DNA of 60,000 bases from Owenia fusiformis (GCA_903813345.2 CAIIXF020000010.1:25756425-25816424), one strand, 5' to 3'; shown: positions 13,098 through 27,339, counted from the first letter of the stretch. A program made the numbers and translations. The notes: generated by a model not told the origin, from the sequence alone.

Positions 13098-13160
13098 CAC
13101 GCAGCCGCAGAGCCACATGCTAGTAAATGTTATGTTTCTTAAGTGTGAGTTAGAATAGAA
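13098..13160 (+). repeat. Split direct repeat B2 (63 bp), right end of element
   Basis: Exact copy of B1. The sequence after it (ttgttgatacctgcag) differs from the sequence after B1, so the match ends here. Removing the element would leave tattat-AA-ttgttg as the predicted empty site. Confidence 0.9.
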
Positions 13161-16100
13161 TTGTTGATACCTGCAGCTTCGACTGAGTAATTGCATACCT
13201 CACTGTTATATATACAATTTCTGAATGTTAAGGGAGACATGAGGTCAACAGTGAATTGAAGGATTGTAGTAAAGGTATACAATTTACACAGTCCACTTAG
13301 ATATACAGAATCAACAGTTGACTTATTGACTATCCTGAAATGTATTTTTCTCAAAACTGAAACTAAATTACTGTTTGAATTGTAAAGAATTGAGAAACCC
13401 TCTGGACCGAGGATGAAGTATTGATGGTGTGGCTGTTATTTGTGTTATTTAGTTCCAGTTCATCAAGAATCTATACAGCCCTATATTGCAACATTTAAGG
13501 AGAGCTATTACTTTGATGTAACCAACTGCAAATGCCAATGTGTCGAGAATGTAATCATTTGCTGAGTATATCACACTTTTTACATGGGAAACAGTATGAA
13601 AAACAGTTTGGAAACCTCTAAAAACAGCCCCCATTGGCTATTATGGTGGGATATGTTATGCTTCAAACTCCTACTAAGATTCGATTTGCATAAGTATATC
13701 AGGATCTAGATGAGTGAATATGAATATTATTTTACACTGTCAACTGAAATAGTTTGTCGAAGAAATCTGAAATCCCAAGCTCATTTAGCGTTAATGTTTT
13801 ATTTTCTGTAAAATTTGTTCTGATTATAATAGTTTAGTTGTGTTAATTATAAAAGGGAAATATTAGTTATATTTATAACCTTAGACGAGTGCCTTTAAGA
13901 TGTAATTGGACGTGAGTGATGAATAAATTCTGATACATGTATTTCTGATGTTGAAAGGCAAGATCTCCCTATTGATCACATAGCTGTAAACATCATTAAG
14001 GTCATGGCTTGCCTCATAAAATATGGAGAATGGAATAATATATTGAAAATCCTGCATATTTTGCTATAGTTTATACTATTACATATTTATCTCACATGAT
14101 TTTAAAAAATTGTTACCTTGGTGCACATGAAGTAAATAAGCTACTTTATAAAACTTGTGAGAATGATAAACTTCAAAGCTTTCAAAAGAGAAATGATAGC
14201 AAATTAATTTTCACTCTGAATTATTTGATTGAATTATAAATTAATTGAATCATTAAATTACAGCTTTTGTTATTCAAGGGCAGTAGTAATGTATACTCAC
14301 AAGCAGTCTTCATAATTATAAATTATCATTTATTTGAACATTATTGTCATTTAAGTATATAGTTGTCATCATGACCTGGATTTGAATGCCAATGTCATTC
14401 AAAACATTACAACTTTTGTTAAAAATTATTATGATTGAGTTCTGTGGAATAAGGCATTTTGTACAATTGAATGCCACGGTTTATTTTGGCTATCAGTCTT
14501 GTACAGAAGCCCAAGAAAATTAAAATTCATTTATTTCTTCAAGTTGCCATTTTGGAAGCTCTACTAAGTTTAGTTCTAAAATAAATGCAAGCTTTATGGT
14601 CAATTGGTTATATGGTCAAGTTATAGATTCTTCATTTCTTAGTAATAAAACAAGGTTTATAATTAAGATTGGTACTCTGAAAATTTTATGAAAACGATTC
14701 TTGTTATTGTGTTGTATTTAAAATATCAGATATTTAATCATTGAAAAAGCTACAGTTTCACAGTTATTCATACATTTTGGAGCTCATAAAATTAGGGATG
14801 ACTGGTAAAACAGAAATGATGGCTCTCCCAGGAGGCAACATACCATTTGTATGTAGCCCTAATTGATCAATAACCAACACACCAACACAGAAAATTGTCT
14901 TGTATTTAGTTCACTGTATCTAATTATAAGACAGGTCACAATTATTCTGAGCAAAATCTATTTCTTCTTCAACACTAGCATTCGTAACTGGCATCAAGTT
15001 TCCTGCATCTTTCATATATCTTCATATTTTACAATGCTAAAGCAATCATGGGGCCATGTCATATTTCACTATTACATGCAATTTATGTTATAGTATACAG
15101 TATAATAATCATTAGATTATGAATGGTATTATTGCAGCTTGGCGCCTGTATGCTCTGCTGGGGTGATTAATGTAAGCTTTTACATGAGTCATGTGAAGGA
15201 ACACTCACTTGTATTGTTCCTTTGTTTCACCTTTAGCATTCAGTATTGCATTTAGTGGTGTATCAGCTTGGTCAGGTACACTGATTTTGTGCATAACATA
15301 TATGAGGCTGTCAAAGAGGCTTAGAATATTATCAATCTAAATTTTAATTGGATTTTCTTCATTCATCATGCTCTTTTGAATAATTCTAGGTTCAGTTTCT
15401 TTAGCTTTTTTAGAATATCATGTAATGAACCTGGTTAAAAATATTGATGTTTTTTGGCCCACCCTGTACATATATGTGGATGTGGTTAGCTTACATAGAA
15501 TTCAGGTTAGGCATGCTCTTGAAGTTCGAAGGCAATGTACATTCTAACTAATGTATTGTAAATTCAGGAAGTAATTTATAAAACATGAAATGGATGAATG
15601 TGAGTTGATCTCAATTGAATGAAGCCGAAGCGAGACAGGTGTTTACCCTTCTAATGGCCATTGCTGAACTTTAGACTCCTTTACTTTAATAGAAGAACAT
15701 CTGATGTAAATGACCCTTAAGCTGGTTCAAGTGAACTTCAGTCAGCTATAAATGTTGTTTTTACATCACCCTTGCATCTTACATGTCATGAGATTGGGTT
15801 CCAAAGTCATGTACCTCTCTGTCTTCTTAAAGTTCTTTGGTTTGGCTCATGAAACATCATTCATGGAATCATGGTATGTGGTAGTTCTGAATACTGTTTA
15901 GTGATGTAGTGATATGGAAATGTTATGAGATCCCATAGCTGATGTTCAAGTTATTCTTTATGTTCTCAGACAGCATGAAGAGCAACATTGGAAAAGTGCA
16001 ATCTACAATCACCATTATGGAAGAAGCATTTATTGCCATTCACCAATTACCTAATAGCAAGTCAGATTGCTCAGAAAGAAATTAATACCATGGGAATTGC

Positions 16101-19100
16101 ATGGTTTGTCACATTATGTAATGTATAGGTTAAAAGAATAATTTATACATACTCTTAGAATGCCGAAATTATAACTATATATATTATATATATATAATAA
16201 TATGATAATAATAATCTGAGTGAATTGTATTGGCAGTATTGCAAATAGGCACATTTCTAGCATGAAACATCATATACATGTATTCATGCTCCTTTATATG
16301 AAACACATTGCTAAGCCAAATATTTTAATAATGTATAGATATTTGTTTTATTATTTTGCATAAACAGCTTGACCTCAAAAGTCCCCATAACTCTAATGCC
16401 TTCTATTTTCATGGGCAATCGTGACCACCTTGTGGATTCAGGTATTTTATCCGATACATGCTTGATATGGACAAGCAGCAACACCATGCTGAAGAAAGAC
16501 CAGTGTTATAAGAGCAAAGAGTTCGATCAAACTCCAGTAAACCGCAAAGAATTGCCCTAATTCAAAGCAGCAATATACATATACATACAATATACAGTTT
16601 GATAGCTCCTAGGTGTAGACTGATTTTGACATCAATGGAAATGGTTCTGTGCCGTTTCTTCTCATGGTGGCTACTGTCTCAAACTTAATTACAGACCTTA
16701 CCATTAATTTCACAGTTTTATCTGTTTGACTTCACATATCTGTAGTTACATGGTTATGTCTCATAGTGTGTTGCACAGTTGTCATCAAGTATCTGGAGGG
16801 ACAGTTTGCCAAGTTTCTGACTCGTTCTCGTAAAATGTGGCAAAGTTTGCCAAGTTTATTGGCTGTATATCATTTCTCTGTTTGACAGTTTGCCTTTATT
16901 GGCTATACATTTTTTTCTTTGTCCTCTTGTCTTTGCAGTTTATATTCTGTTGACTTAAATTTTAGAACTCTGGTAATGATTACAACAGTTGCATCCCAAT
17001 GTTGTATTGTAAATAGGAATACTCAAAGGTTGCAAGCAAACCATACAGTTGAACTTGATCAACTCTCTGGATGAGTCAGAGCTCAAATTGCCTTGTTAAG
17101 TTTCTTTTTCTAGAGATTTAAAGATACATGTATTATAAACAACAATAACTAAAAGTCTGTTTGTATTTGTTTGACATTCCCAGTGGTTATGTATTTAAGA
17201 CCAATTTAGGCTTGGTAGAACTGTTGTTTTTAGTATTGTTGTGTTGCATTGTAAGATTAACTCCTATATAATGCTCAAAATGACAAAACCAGCTAAATTA
17301 TCTAAATTTTATTGTAATTGTCCTGTACTTGAGTGACCCCATTCTCATTTTTATTGTTCGTTGATTACTTTCCCCAGTGTTGGGTGACTCTTATAAATTC
17401 TCATACTAATGGATCTGTCTTAACACTGTTGCTATATAATATGTTTCTCGCAACATCTTAAAAGGTTCCCTGATCTCTACCAATCTGTTATATTCTGGAT
17501 GATATGGACCCTGCCTTTTTCATTCCACTTGCTATTACAGCTAACAGTAGTCCGTAAATAGAACAGCCTTAGAGTAGATGTATATTTGCTAATACACCCA
17601 CAACAAGGCATGCATTCCAGTTGTTGTAAGATGTCAATGTCTAAAAATCAATCTTAGTCAAAGTCAAGCCAGATTTCATGTATTTAGAAGCTTCACTAAA
17701 TAATAGATATGGTATAAAGCAAGTATAAATCATTTCTGGTTGACACGATCATTGCATTATGTATGCAGATACAAGAATAAGGTTACCCAAGGTGACTTTC
17801 ACATGTGTAGTACCAGAATAGATAATCATGAAAATTGTGAAATATTGTGTTAAAGAATAGAATTATCAGGAACTTATTAAGGCATAGTTTAATATCTATA
17901 ATTTCAATGCAGTAACTGGCAGTTTCATTAAGACCTCATTATGTATCTCTAAGTTCTTGCTATGTTATTGTTTAAGTTATTTTTGTGATAGAAATTATGT
18001 TGCGGTAATGATACAAGATGAATCCATGCAAGCTTCACTGTGCAACAGATTGTACCACGCCTGTTTCTACTAGCTTGCATTGAAAAATCAATTCACTGAT
18101 CAACATAGGCCTCTCAAGAGGTAGTATAGATCGAGTCAGCGACAAATAGAACACAGAGCTGTTTTTATTAGGCAGTAAATTCCCAAAGTATATTGCAAAA
18201 GAAATGCCACAAAATCATGTTTCAGTGATATATGTATTAAAGAAGGAACAAAAATATATCAGTGACCTCTATGAGAATCTTATATTGTGGGAAGTTGAAA
18301 TTGCTAAATCTTCATATCTTAGAAGAATGATTTTGCTATTCAATAGAGGCCTTGTGTTTTCCATTTGTGCTTCATTTAGGTTTGTTACATCCACTTATAA
18401 GGATATATTAGTGGAATGATAATATTTAGCAGCATGTCATGTGAATGTCACTGTCATGTGATATCAAATATATATATCCCACAAAGATTATTACATATCC
18501 CATGGTTATTGGTGATGTTATTATTTTATCCCACGGTGATTAAAGGTCGGGACATGTCTTTTTTCCAATATCACGACATGAGAAATAACTTGAAATGGGT
18601 TTATATTGAAGTATAAAAATGATATGTTATTAATATGTAATATTGGTTGTTTATGGGCACATCCTTGTATATTTTATAAAACAGCTTTTTGTTAATGCAT
18701 CTCTTTATGAATTTGTGGGTTTAAATGATATTTATTGAGGTTCAGTTTTTGAAAAGACTAGACTCTTGTGTTTTATTATTGACTGTGGTAGCTACTCCTG
18801 TTTACTTTATACAGAAAACGTGCTTCACGCTTATCTTAAACTGATCTTATTTATGTGGTTTACTTTTCAAATGTCACAAGGTTTTATTTCAACTCTAACT
18901 TTACTCATTGTAGAGTGTCTTTAATGTTTCTTGAAAGATATTTCTTTTTTCAAAGGTTTTTGAAAAAGAGTTTATAAAGTTAATTCATAAGGAGTTTTTT
19001 CATTAATTAATGAGATCTGCTTCTGCCATTTGAGATCTTGGCAAATTGCATGAGAGGCCTTAGTGAACTAAAAATGAGCGGAAATAACTTAAATTGTATC

Positions 19101-20373
19101 AAGGTTACTCAGTTACAGAGTCTTCAAAGAATTGGTTTGAACTTAAAACACATTTTCATATTTTGTACTTGAATTGTGCGCAAAATGAAAATGAAATAAA
19201 AAATGAGATATTCTGAAAATTAGATCATAAAAGGAAACTGTTATTGCAAAGATAAACTTCAAAATAAAACAGTCACAAGATGTAGTAGATTAAATATATC
19301 TGAGGAAGAAGACTCTTACATCTATGAATACAGTGTCTATTTGACAATTGAGAAATTCTTCTTGTTCAATCTAGCTGACATACATTCCCCAGCCATAATC
19401 ATGATGGATGGTAGCTAGTGTCTATACAAGAACAATTGGATGTTAGGGGTTCTAACTGTTCATTGCTTGTGTTTTATTCATAAGGTTTATAGCCTTAGAT
19501 TTCATCTCAGATGCTACATATCACTCTGAAGCATGATTAGCATTGCTTTGCGTATTGTTTCTTTGGCACCAAATCTTAGGTTAGGTTGTATCATATTTAG
19601 TATACTTTGTTTGGTACCAGTTTTAGGGAAATGTTAAAGCCAAATTGTTTATGAAAATGATAGCAAGGAGGCTGATAATAAAGAGTATTGCTGATTCTTT
19701 AGAAGAGATGTTGAGTAATGAATATAAATAATCAAATCTAGACTGCCCCAAGAGAAATCTGAAGTTCCCTGAAGATCTTGCCATCTTACATGTTTTGTAG
19801 AAGAATTGAACTTTCTCTGTTTAACATGGAGTCGTAAATTCAATCAGCCAGCTCTTGTATATAATACAACTCTTGTTATTCACATTTCAGTCAATTTCAA
19901 ATATGAATACATATGTTCCATAGATTTCTGGAAGGTAACAACTATTGAAAATCTTACATTCATTCTGTTAATGCCAATTTCCCATTGACTTATTTATCCT
20001 CTATTTCACTCATGAAATCATAGCTATAGTAATATTTGATTTATAGACTAAGGGAATGTTCATTGATTTTCTGCATCTAATACAGATTACAGGGGAAGGA
20101 CGCAGAATGATGCATATTCAGGCATTATCTCTACTGAACTATGTTATTACACCTTAGTGACTGTTAGAAGTTGGATTCTAAGTCCAACATATCACTAAAG
20201 GCAATATTTGAATACAAAAATCATATAAGATTCAGTTCTTTTAGCTTTGTTAGATCTGATGACAGTCGATAAAGCAGGTTGGTAGAGGAACATATCATAT
20301 TGTAGTTTGTTTTTCAAACAATGGCCTCTTAGGCAGGGTATTGCTGCTAGTTATTTGTCAAAATTGACAAATA
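13161..20373. other. AT-rich non-coding stretch
   Basis: No gene is supported. It contains a short (AT)n/(ATA)n microsatellite at about 16178-16215. Weak splice-like segments near 15964 and 16369 were considered and rejected. It is probably intron if the 594-629 exon belongs with 24546-24593. Confidence 0.5.
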
Positions 20374-21207
20374 CAGTAAAACCTGCGAACAGGGAATGCT
20401 CTTCGGACTGGAGGAAAGTTTCCTTGTTCAGAGGTTTTCCCTATAGAGAGGGGCCGCACTTTCAGCAAACTCAGAATTGCTGAATAAGCATTTTTTGTAT
20501 ATATTTGGGCATTTATTGATTTTACCAATGCCGACTCCATACTTGGTTGCTAGACCTTGTTGTGACATCTTGGAAGATGTATGATGGTCTCCCACCTCCC
20601 TCCTTTAGCTGAGGGTAAGGAGCATTCTCCCGATGTTGATTTTAGCCGCTGCTGCTGGTGTATGATGATGTCTAGTTGTTGTAATTGTTGATAGATTTGG
20701 CTCAACATGACACATGTACTTATCTGTTATCTCCATAAAACAATTGTATCAATCCCTAGATTATCACAACTGATTTGATGCAATTATGTTTGTTGAAAGG
20801 AAGAATTAGTGTCATGATAATTAGTAACAAACAGATTAGTATTAGTTTTAAAATATATCAGGGTAATTAACAGTGGGTGGGATGCTACATCTTGTAAACA
20901 ATTGGCTTATCTTAATCTCAATCATATTAATCCAAGCTTTTTAGAATCAGATATTGGCTTAAGACTTTCACACCTCTGAAAAATAATGGAATATACAGTG
21001 CCACCAATATTCCATATTCCTTGTTCACAGGTGAATTTTCATAATTTGCACCAAAATAGTGTTCCTTGTTCCCTGTTCACAGGTTTTCCCTACAGAGAGG
21101 GTCTGTTAACATGTAAGTCAATGGAAAAATATTTGGTTCTTTTGAAAAGCATTCCTTGTTCATAGGTTTTCCCTACAGAGAGGTATTCCATCGGACAGGT
21201 TTTACTG
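20374..21207. mobile_element. TA-flanked MITE, CAGTAAAACCTG family
   Basis: The ends CAGTAAAACCTG and CAGGTTTTACTG are inverted and flanked by TA on both sides (20372-20373, 21208-21209), giving an 834-bp element. It contains three copies of a motif like ccttgttcacaggttttccc, at about 20423, 21061 and 21155. TIR and TA duplication fit the Tc1/mariner superfamily. It carries no transposase. Confidence 0.75.
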
Positions 21208-21209
21208 TA

Positions 21210-24200
21210 TATACTTTCAGTAAGACCAAATTCAGTCATAATGATTTGGAGTTCTGATATCAAAATTTTGTTGAACAAGATTTAGGTCAATTCTAGTGAT
21301 ACATACTCTTGTTGTGGGAAACTGAATTGTTTTTATGAACAAAGTATTCAGATCATGTAATTCTCAGTAATAACTGCCAGCAAACTCTACATGTGACATC
21401 ACAAGAGGTGCCACTTCATACACATGTAGCTGGTCATGTGCTTGGAATTAACCAATTGTCCAGTTGGAATTGCTATTTTTGAACATGTATTTTACTATTA
21501 AGGCACCTCTTGTGCAATTACCACCTAAGGACACTTGAGTTTTCAACAGATGTCATTCTGCATAAACATTTCAATTTCAATTAAGAAATATGATTTGATA
21601 CTACTGAACTATGTAGAAACATAAAATGTGATCTATTAACGTATTGAGATAAGTTAAAATATATTGTTTCATGGAAATCAATTTCTGTTTTATAGTAGAA
21701 GGATAGAGTAAAATGTGATCTTGCCAATATTGAATCTTATGTATGGAATAATGATTTAATAGTAATACAGATCGAAGTTCATTCTTATTTTCAAAACATG
21801 GTCAATTTAATATAATGAGGAAAAGGACCAAGGGAATCAATATCTAACATTTCACAATTATATTATGCAAATCTGGCATTATCAAGGTTGGCATATTTAG
21901 TTCTCATTAAAATCAAATCCTGGATAATACTTTTGTGTTAATCTAGAAAATCCAGATAAGTCTGTAAGTCCTCATGTGCTGTTTAACTAACAACATGTAC
22001 ATATGCCTACATAATTGGATAAAGCATGAATTATTTAGCAAATTGTCTGGCAATAGGTAGCACTGATATTAGCTTGATCACACTAAGCCATGTGCTGTAA
22101 TGCTGTCTAAGTGTTCCTGATTGTACCTACTGAACCATCTGTGAAAATCTCAACTGAAAATATATTTTTGTAGTGTGTTTTGTTTGCTCTATAAATTGTG
22201 TCTCAAGTTTGTTTAGTAGTTGTATTATGTATTGGCGGCTGGCTAGAGGTCAGATTAGAAGCCATGTCTAGTCATATAAAAACATACATGTTGCAAAATG
22301 TTTGTTTAATCCTTTGATGAGTTACACTTATAAGCCAGTCCAAATATAGTCTTACCAACCAAGAAACAATTCACAAAACATACATTCTTGGTACATATTT
22401 CATAGAAACTAGAAATATATAAAATTGTGACCTGATTTATATATTATCTTACATTATACCTGTACACATTGTAAATAATTAAACATTTTTCATAAAAATA
22501 CAACTTTTTGATTTTTGGAAGATATATTATTGATACATGAAATGCATGAATCTAGGGCAGTTATGTAGACATAATATATAGTACTTTAATCTGGAATTCA
22601 TCAAAAGTTATTGGATAATAGTTATGCATGTCAGGTATTGGCCACCTACGTTAAGTTGTTTACTTGTGTTCGGGGTGTTCAACCTTAAGTCGATAAAATC
22701 TATTGTGTATACAGTTTCTTAAGTTCTATTGCACTACGCTGGAAGGAATAATTGTCGTCTTACACATGGTTCTAATCAATGCCATATACCTATTGCTATA
22801 TATGGGTATAATCATAAACGTTGTATCATCATAAATGCCATGTAGATATTCAGTCATTGATCTTGACCAAGACTTATATTTCTCTCTGGAAATATTTCTC
22901 AGCTATTATAGACTTGAAATATTTCTCTGCTATTATAATTCATTTTTCTACAAATTCTGCAAATCTATAGTCCTTTGGATATTATTGACTATTTGGTTAG
23001 TTATAGTGTCCATTTCAAGCATTGGAGTCCATAATAGAAATGTTGTAGCAATATGTGTGGATGAAATATTTAGGTGCCACGTAGTAACCTAGATCCATGA
23101 GGTACTTTAAAATTTATAGTTTTGTTTTGTTGAAATCAGATTAATATATGCATTGTCATGTTCTTTTGACATTGATCACATTGACTAATGACCAGCTACT
23201 GTCAAATGCCTCATTAATTTCCATCTAGTCTTTCAGACAAAAACCACACGCTCGGAAAATACTTTTGTCACAACAATTAATGTCTTTTTATCCTTGCCAA
23301 GATGTAGAAGTTGGATTATAGGGTGAAATACCTGCATGATAAATATAAGTATTATTGGAAATACATGTAGTATGTATAATAGGAGGATGTTTTACTCATC
23401 ATGCATCTCTATACTGACTGTCTACTCGCTGATGACCTGAGTATTAGTGGGACTATTTGGCATGAAAAACATCAAATGATGCGGATTGTGGTTTTGACAG
23501 AAAAATTCATGTAGTTTTGTTCGGTGAATAATGGATTACTCTTCTTTAACCCTAACCCTTTTCAGATTCATAATCAGTGACCTCAAAATAGGCAAAAACA
23601 AAAAAAAACTTATATATAACTATATAACTTATATTAATGACCTTTAGATATCCCATTGTTGCTGTATATTAGCTTCATACTCCTGGGTCTATTTTTACAA
23701 AATTTCAAAAATATTTTTATGATTTAATTTTAGAGAACAACAAGGGAGCAACGTACTGGACAAAATGTCCACAAAAATGTTACAAAATTCTTGAGGATTT
23801 AATATTCGGTGTTGGCAAAGCTAACAATGTGGAACAATAACACAACCCCCTCCACCCTTCTAACTATCAAAATATTGTTAATTAAGTATCTAACATCAAT
23901 CTCTTGCACTAGTTCCTAACATCACTTTGTCATAACATCCTCAGTTTTAAATTACCATATTTGGAAGTTGATGTTTTATCATACCTTAAATGGCATGACT
24001 GTTTCCTATTCTGTTATCTTTCATCCATTTTGTGTTGCTTGAATGAATGATTTTAAATGCTAAGATAGATATCTACCAGGATCAAACATAATAATATTGA
24101 AATGAATTAGAAACCAAAAATAAATTTTTAGATACTCATCTACAATATATATATGTTATATACATAACATGTATATACTTGTTATGTTGTATATGCTTTT

Positions 24201-24545
24201 TCACAAAATATTTGACATAGGGGAGGGGGTCACATATGAAATATTTTTTACATTCATGTATATACATAATCATGGTTTAGAACTTGTGGATTTAAGGAAA
24301 TATAAGAAAAATGTTTGTGTTGACTACATGATCTTTAATTAGTACTATTTTGATATTACCTTCAAAATCTGTCATTTAATCTGCTCCAGCTTTTGATTTT
24401 GTAACATCTTATACCACAATCTTTTTACAGGGTGTCTAGTGTCTTTGTAAACATGTATATATTAATGACTTTGAGAATGTTGAATTCACGACCTTTGTTA
24501 TTTTTTGTATTTTTGTTTATACCTCTGTATGTGGTCTCTTTCTAG
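21210..24545. other. AT-rich non-coding stretch, probably intron
   Basis: No supported reading frame or bounded element. A TA-rich low-complexity patch lies at about 24140-24200. Confidence 0.5.
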
Positions 24546-24593
24546 GAGGTTATGTAATTGCAACCACACCAAAGAGTGGAGATGGCAAGAATG
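24546..24593 (+). CDS. Candidate 48-nt exon of a surface-protein gene
   Basis: It is bounded by a pyrimidine-rich acceptor (ggtctctttctag) and a consensus donor (gtaagt). It is phase 1 at both ends: incoming G plus GA gives Gly, then GYVIATTPKSGDGKN, and an outgoing G. The Gly/Ser/Lys-rich hydrophilic peptide is typical of the region just before a GPI attachment site. The splice sites are strong and it joins in frame to 25174-25259 and alternatively to 27591-27691. The protein family is not recognised. Confidence 0.6.
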
Positions 24594-25173
24594 GTAAGTC
24601 AAGGGCACTCCCAACACACTACTTCTTTAAGTTTGATAGTATTATTACTGTAGGCATAATTTACTTGCAATTTCTAAATGTTGGTTAAAGGCTATGTGGT
24701 AGTCTTCATAATCTAGTCTGGCATCCTATTTTGAAAAGTACCCCCAAATAGTACCCCATTTGAAATTATTGAGACCTCAATTGTTCCAGCATTTTCAGTC
24801 AGACATAGCAGTTGATATGGGTAGAATGATGGGCAATTTGAAAGATTGGATGTCGGACTATAGTGTATGTAGTGAAGGTGTTAGATGCGCCCTCTCTCGC
24901 TGCAAGCATGCCGCAAAGCACTTAAGATGGTTACTTGGATGTTCATGATGTGACTGTCTTGTACTCTAAAATCACATTGTTTATTTATATTTTATGATAT
25001 ATTGGAAAGTTACTAACTGATGTTGCAAATTAGCTCATGTCACATCATATGATTAAGTGACACTGTCACTTCATATGATGAAAAGACTGTCACATCATGT
25101 TCAATTTTAGTTGACACAGAGTCAATCAAAAATATTTTAGAGCAGTTAAATTAAACATTGTGATTTTTTTCAG

Positions 25174-25259
25174 GAAACTCATCTGGCGGATTTACACCAC
25201 TCAACTTGAGCATAATGGCTCTCCTCACCTCACTGATGCTGACCATGAGGCAATGGTGA
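25174..25259 (+). CDS. Candidate terminal exon encoding a GPI-anchor-type hydrophobic tail
   Basis: The acceptor is tgattttttttcag. Joined in phase to the 48-nt exon it continues NGNSSGGFTP, then a hydrophobic segment LNLSIMALLTSLMLTM, then RQW and a TGA at 25257-25259. Small residues (possible omega site), a short spacer and a hydrophobic C-terminal end with no cytoplasmic tail are the known layout of a GPI-attachment signal. This would place the protein on the outer face of the plasma membrane. The sequence downstream would be 3' UTR. The start of the gene is outside the window. Confidence 0.6.
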
Positions 25260-26689
25260 TGTCATCGTCTCCCCTAGCAACTCTCACTGCCAACTGTAGA
25301 AATGTTCAGATAACAGGAGTTAAGGAAATAATTAGGCATGAAATTTCTTCAAAATTACTTTCACTAGCATGGATGCCATCTTAGGATGGTTTAAAAGAGA
25401 TAATTGGAAGTATTATTACATAATGTGTTCAAACATGAACAATCGTCATTCACTCACAAATTGGAGAACTAATCATGAATATGTCAACCCGGAATCTCAG
25501 ATACTTCTATACATTACATCAACATATTATCACATAAAGGAGAGCCAGAGATACATATACTCTGAAATATAGCATGAACCATTAGTAGCACAAGTCTGTA
25601 ATACATTTGGTTAGAACATTGGTTTTAGCCAAAGCTAATCATAATATAATCCCTGTGTAGTGTGCAGGTAATTAGAATTTATTGTTCAAATGGGAATAAT
25701 CCCAAGATTAATACGAGGCTAGTTAAAGCCTCTTCCTAGAGCTGTTTGACTCAAATACAAATGATCATCTTCATACAGCTTCATTTTTTCATCCAATCGC
25801 ATCATTTCTCATATATGCTATTCAATGCACGCTATGTATATTAAAAGAATCTGTAATATATATCTGTATTGTATATGATTGTTCTTGCTAGGCTATATGT
25901 ATATTTTAAGTGATATTAAATAATATAATGTGGTAATGTATGTCACATGATATGTATATTTTAGAGCAAGATAGATGTACAAATCAACATAACTAAGTGG
26001 TAATCAAATGGCTACCAGTCAATGCCACTCTGCAGTCATGCGACACTACTTTTAGTGACGGTAGTCATATTACATGGAACCACATGACAGCAGTCTGGAA
26101 GTGCTGAATTAAGTCATGTGACAACAGTCATGTTACACTGCAGTATGCCATTGTTGGAGTCATGTCACTGTCACATGCAGGTTTAAGACCATAGTAATGA
26201 TATTTACATGTACCATGTACAAAGATCAAATTTGACTCCCTGAATACTCACAATGTTATTGTAAATATATAGTTATTAGAATTAAAAATTGTATGTAGAG
26301 GTCAAACTCTCCACGTCATCATTACAAGCAATAGATCATGAATGCCTGATCATATGTTACTTGTAATGACTTATGGGATAGTATGTCCTCCACTGGATCT
26401 AAGCTAGATATTGCCACAAGCTTCCATGACAGCTTATCTAAGGTAGAACTATAAAGGTTTCATTATTCGATTGACAGAATGTCTATATATAATATGTGTA
26501 AGAGGCCATGAGCTGGGCAACAGACACAACCAGGATTTTTATTCCAGCTTGGTTATCTCTATGCCTAGCTCTATGGCATGCTATTTGCTATATGATGCAT
26601 TCAAGCAGTGTATTAATGGCCATATATGCCATTGGAGATGCACACACATAGAACTCCATGTTAGAATGAAAGGGTAGAGCTAGAAATAT

Positions 26690-26990
26690 ATGACATTGAC
26701 CTATGGGTGAAGAGGGCTACATTTGGGATTCATTGGTTGCTATATGTGGCATGGCATGTGCCATAGTTGGCATTTGCAGATTGTGGATAGCCATATTGGG
26801 CATTCATGGGGTATGGAATAGGCCATAAATTGCATTAAAGGGATGTAATTGCCAATATATGGCTTTGGAGTGATGTAAATAACCAGATATTGTAAATGAC
26901 CATATATGGTATTGAAAGGATGTAGATGGCTATATATGGCATTGAACGATGTAGATGGCTATGTATGGCATTGAGGATTGTAAACTATGT
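26690..26990. repeat. Degenerate tandem repeat (atatggcattg motif)
   Basis: Loosely spaced copies of ggctatatatggcattgaa with gatgtagat show decreasing conservation to the left. Low-complexity, non-coding. Confidence 0.6.
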
Positions 26991-27339
26991 TTCGGGTAAG
27001 GTGTATTGTACATATTTTTATTATCTAAATTGATAGCAGCTTTGAACAGCAGTTTGTAGAATTGAAAAGCCTGTTTATGTGTAGGGAAAATAGAGTCAAA
27101 TCCATCAGTATATTACTGGGAAATTATTGATGCATTTTTGTCTCTTGGATGCAAAATATAAATAGCCATAGATGGTGACTTGTGGCCTTATCCAAGACAC
27201 AATTACTGCTGGAAGGTGAATGATATGTAGTAGAGATTATTAGATTTCATGGCAGTCATGCATTAATCTTTGAATAAATAGCACATATTCAAATATATTC
27301 TGATATACCAGTTTCCATATGCATCCTTCTTATTGAACA

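Larger units (their letters stand above)
5180..13160 (+). mobile_element. Non-autonomous split-direct-repeat element (PAT/Ngaro-like tyrosine-recombinase retroelement)
   Basis: The sequence shows a 172-bp repeat A1 (5180-5351) that recurs exactly as A2 (12573-12744), and a 63-bp repeat B1 (12512-12574) that recurs exactly as B2 (13098-13160). B1 runs into A2 with a 2-bp AA overlap. The order A1...B1-A2...B2 means that joining the right end of B2 to the left end of A1 reproduces the internal B1-A2 junction. This is the split direct repeat signature of PAT-like and Ngaro retroelements, which replicate through circles and integrate by a tyrosine recombinase without target duplication. The dinucleotide AA is present at both outer ends. 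No Gag, RT, RNase H or recombinase reading frame survives, so the copy would be non-autonomous. A 353-bp spacer separates A2 and B2. An alternative is a tandem duplication of an A...B unit whose second copy is internally deleted. Orientation is by convention only. Confidence 0.6.

Noticed and set aside
15964-16084. Possible phase-1 terminal exon after gttctcag
   Set aside because: The peptide is polar, has no conserved feature, and the acceptor lacks a strong pyrimidine tract; it could be chance.
16369-16449. Possible exon between a cataaacag acceptor and a gtattt donor
   Set aside because: The only open reading enters in phase 2 and leaves in phase 1, which does not fit the phase-1 exons of the neighbouring gene. 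The splice sites are weak.
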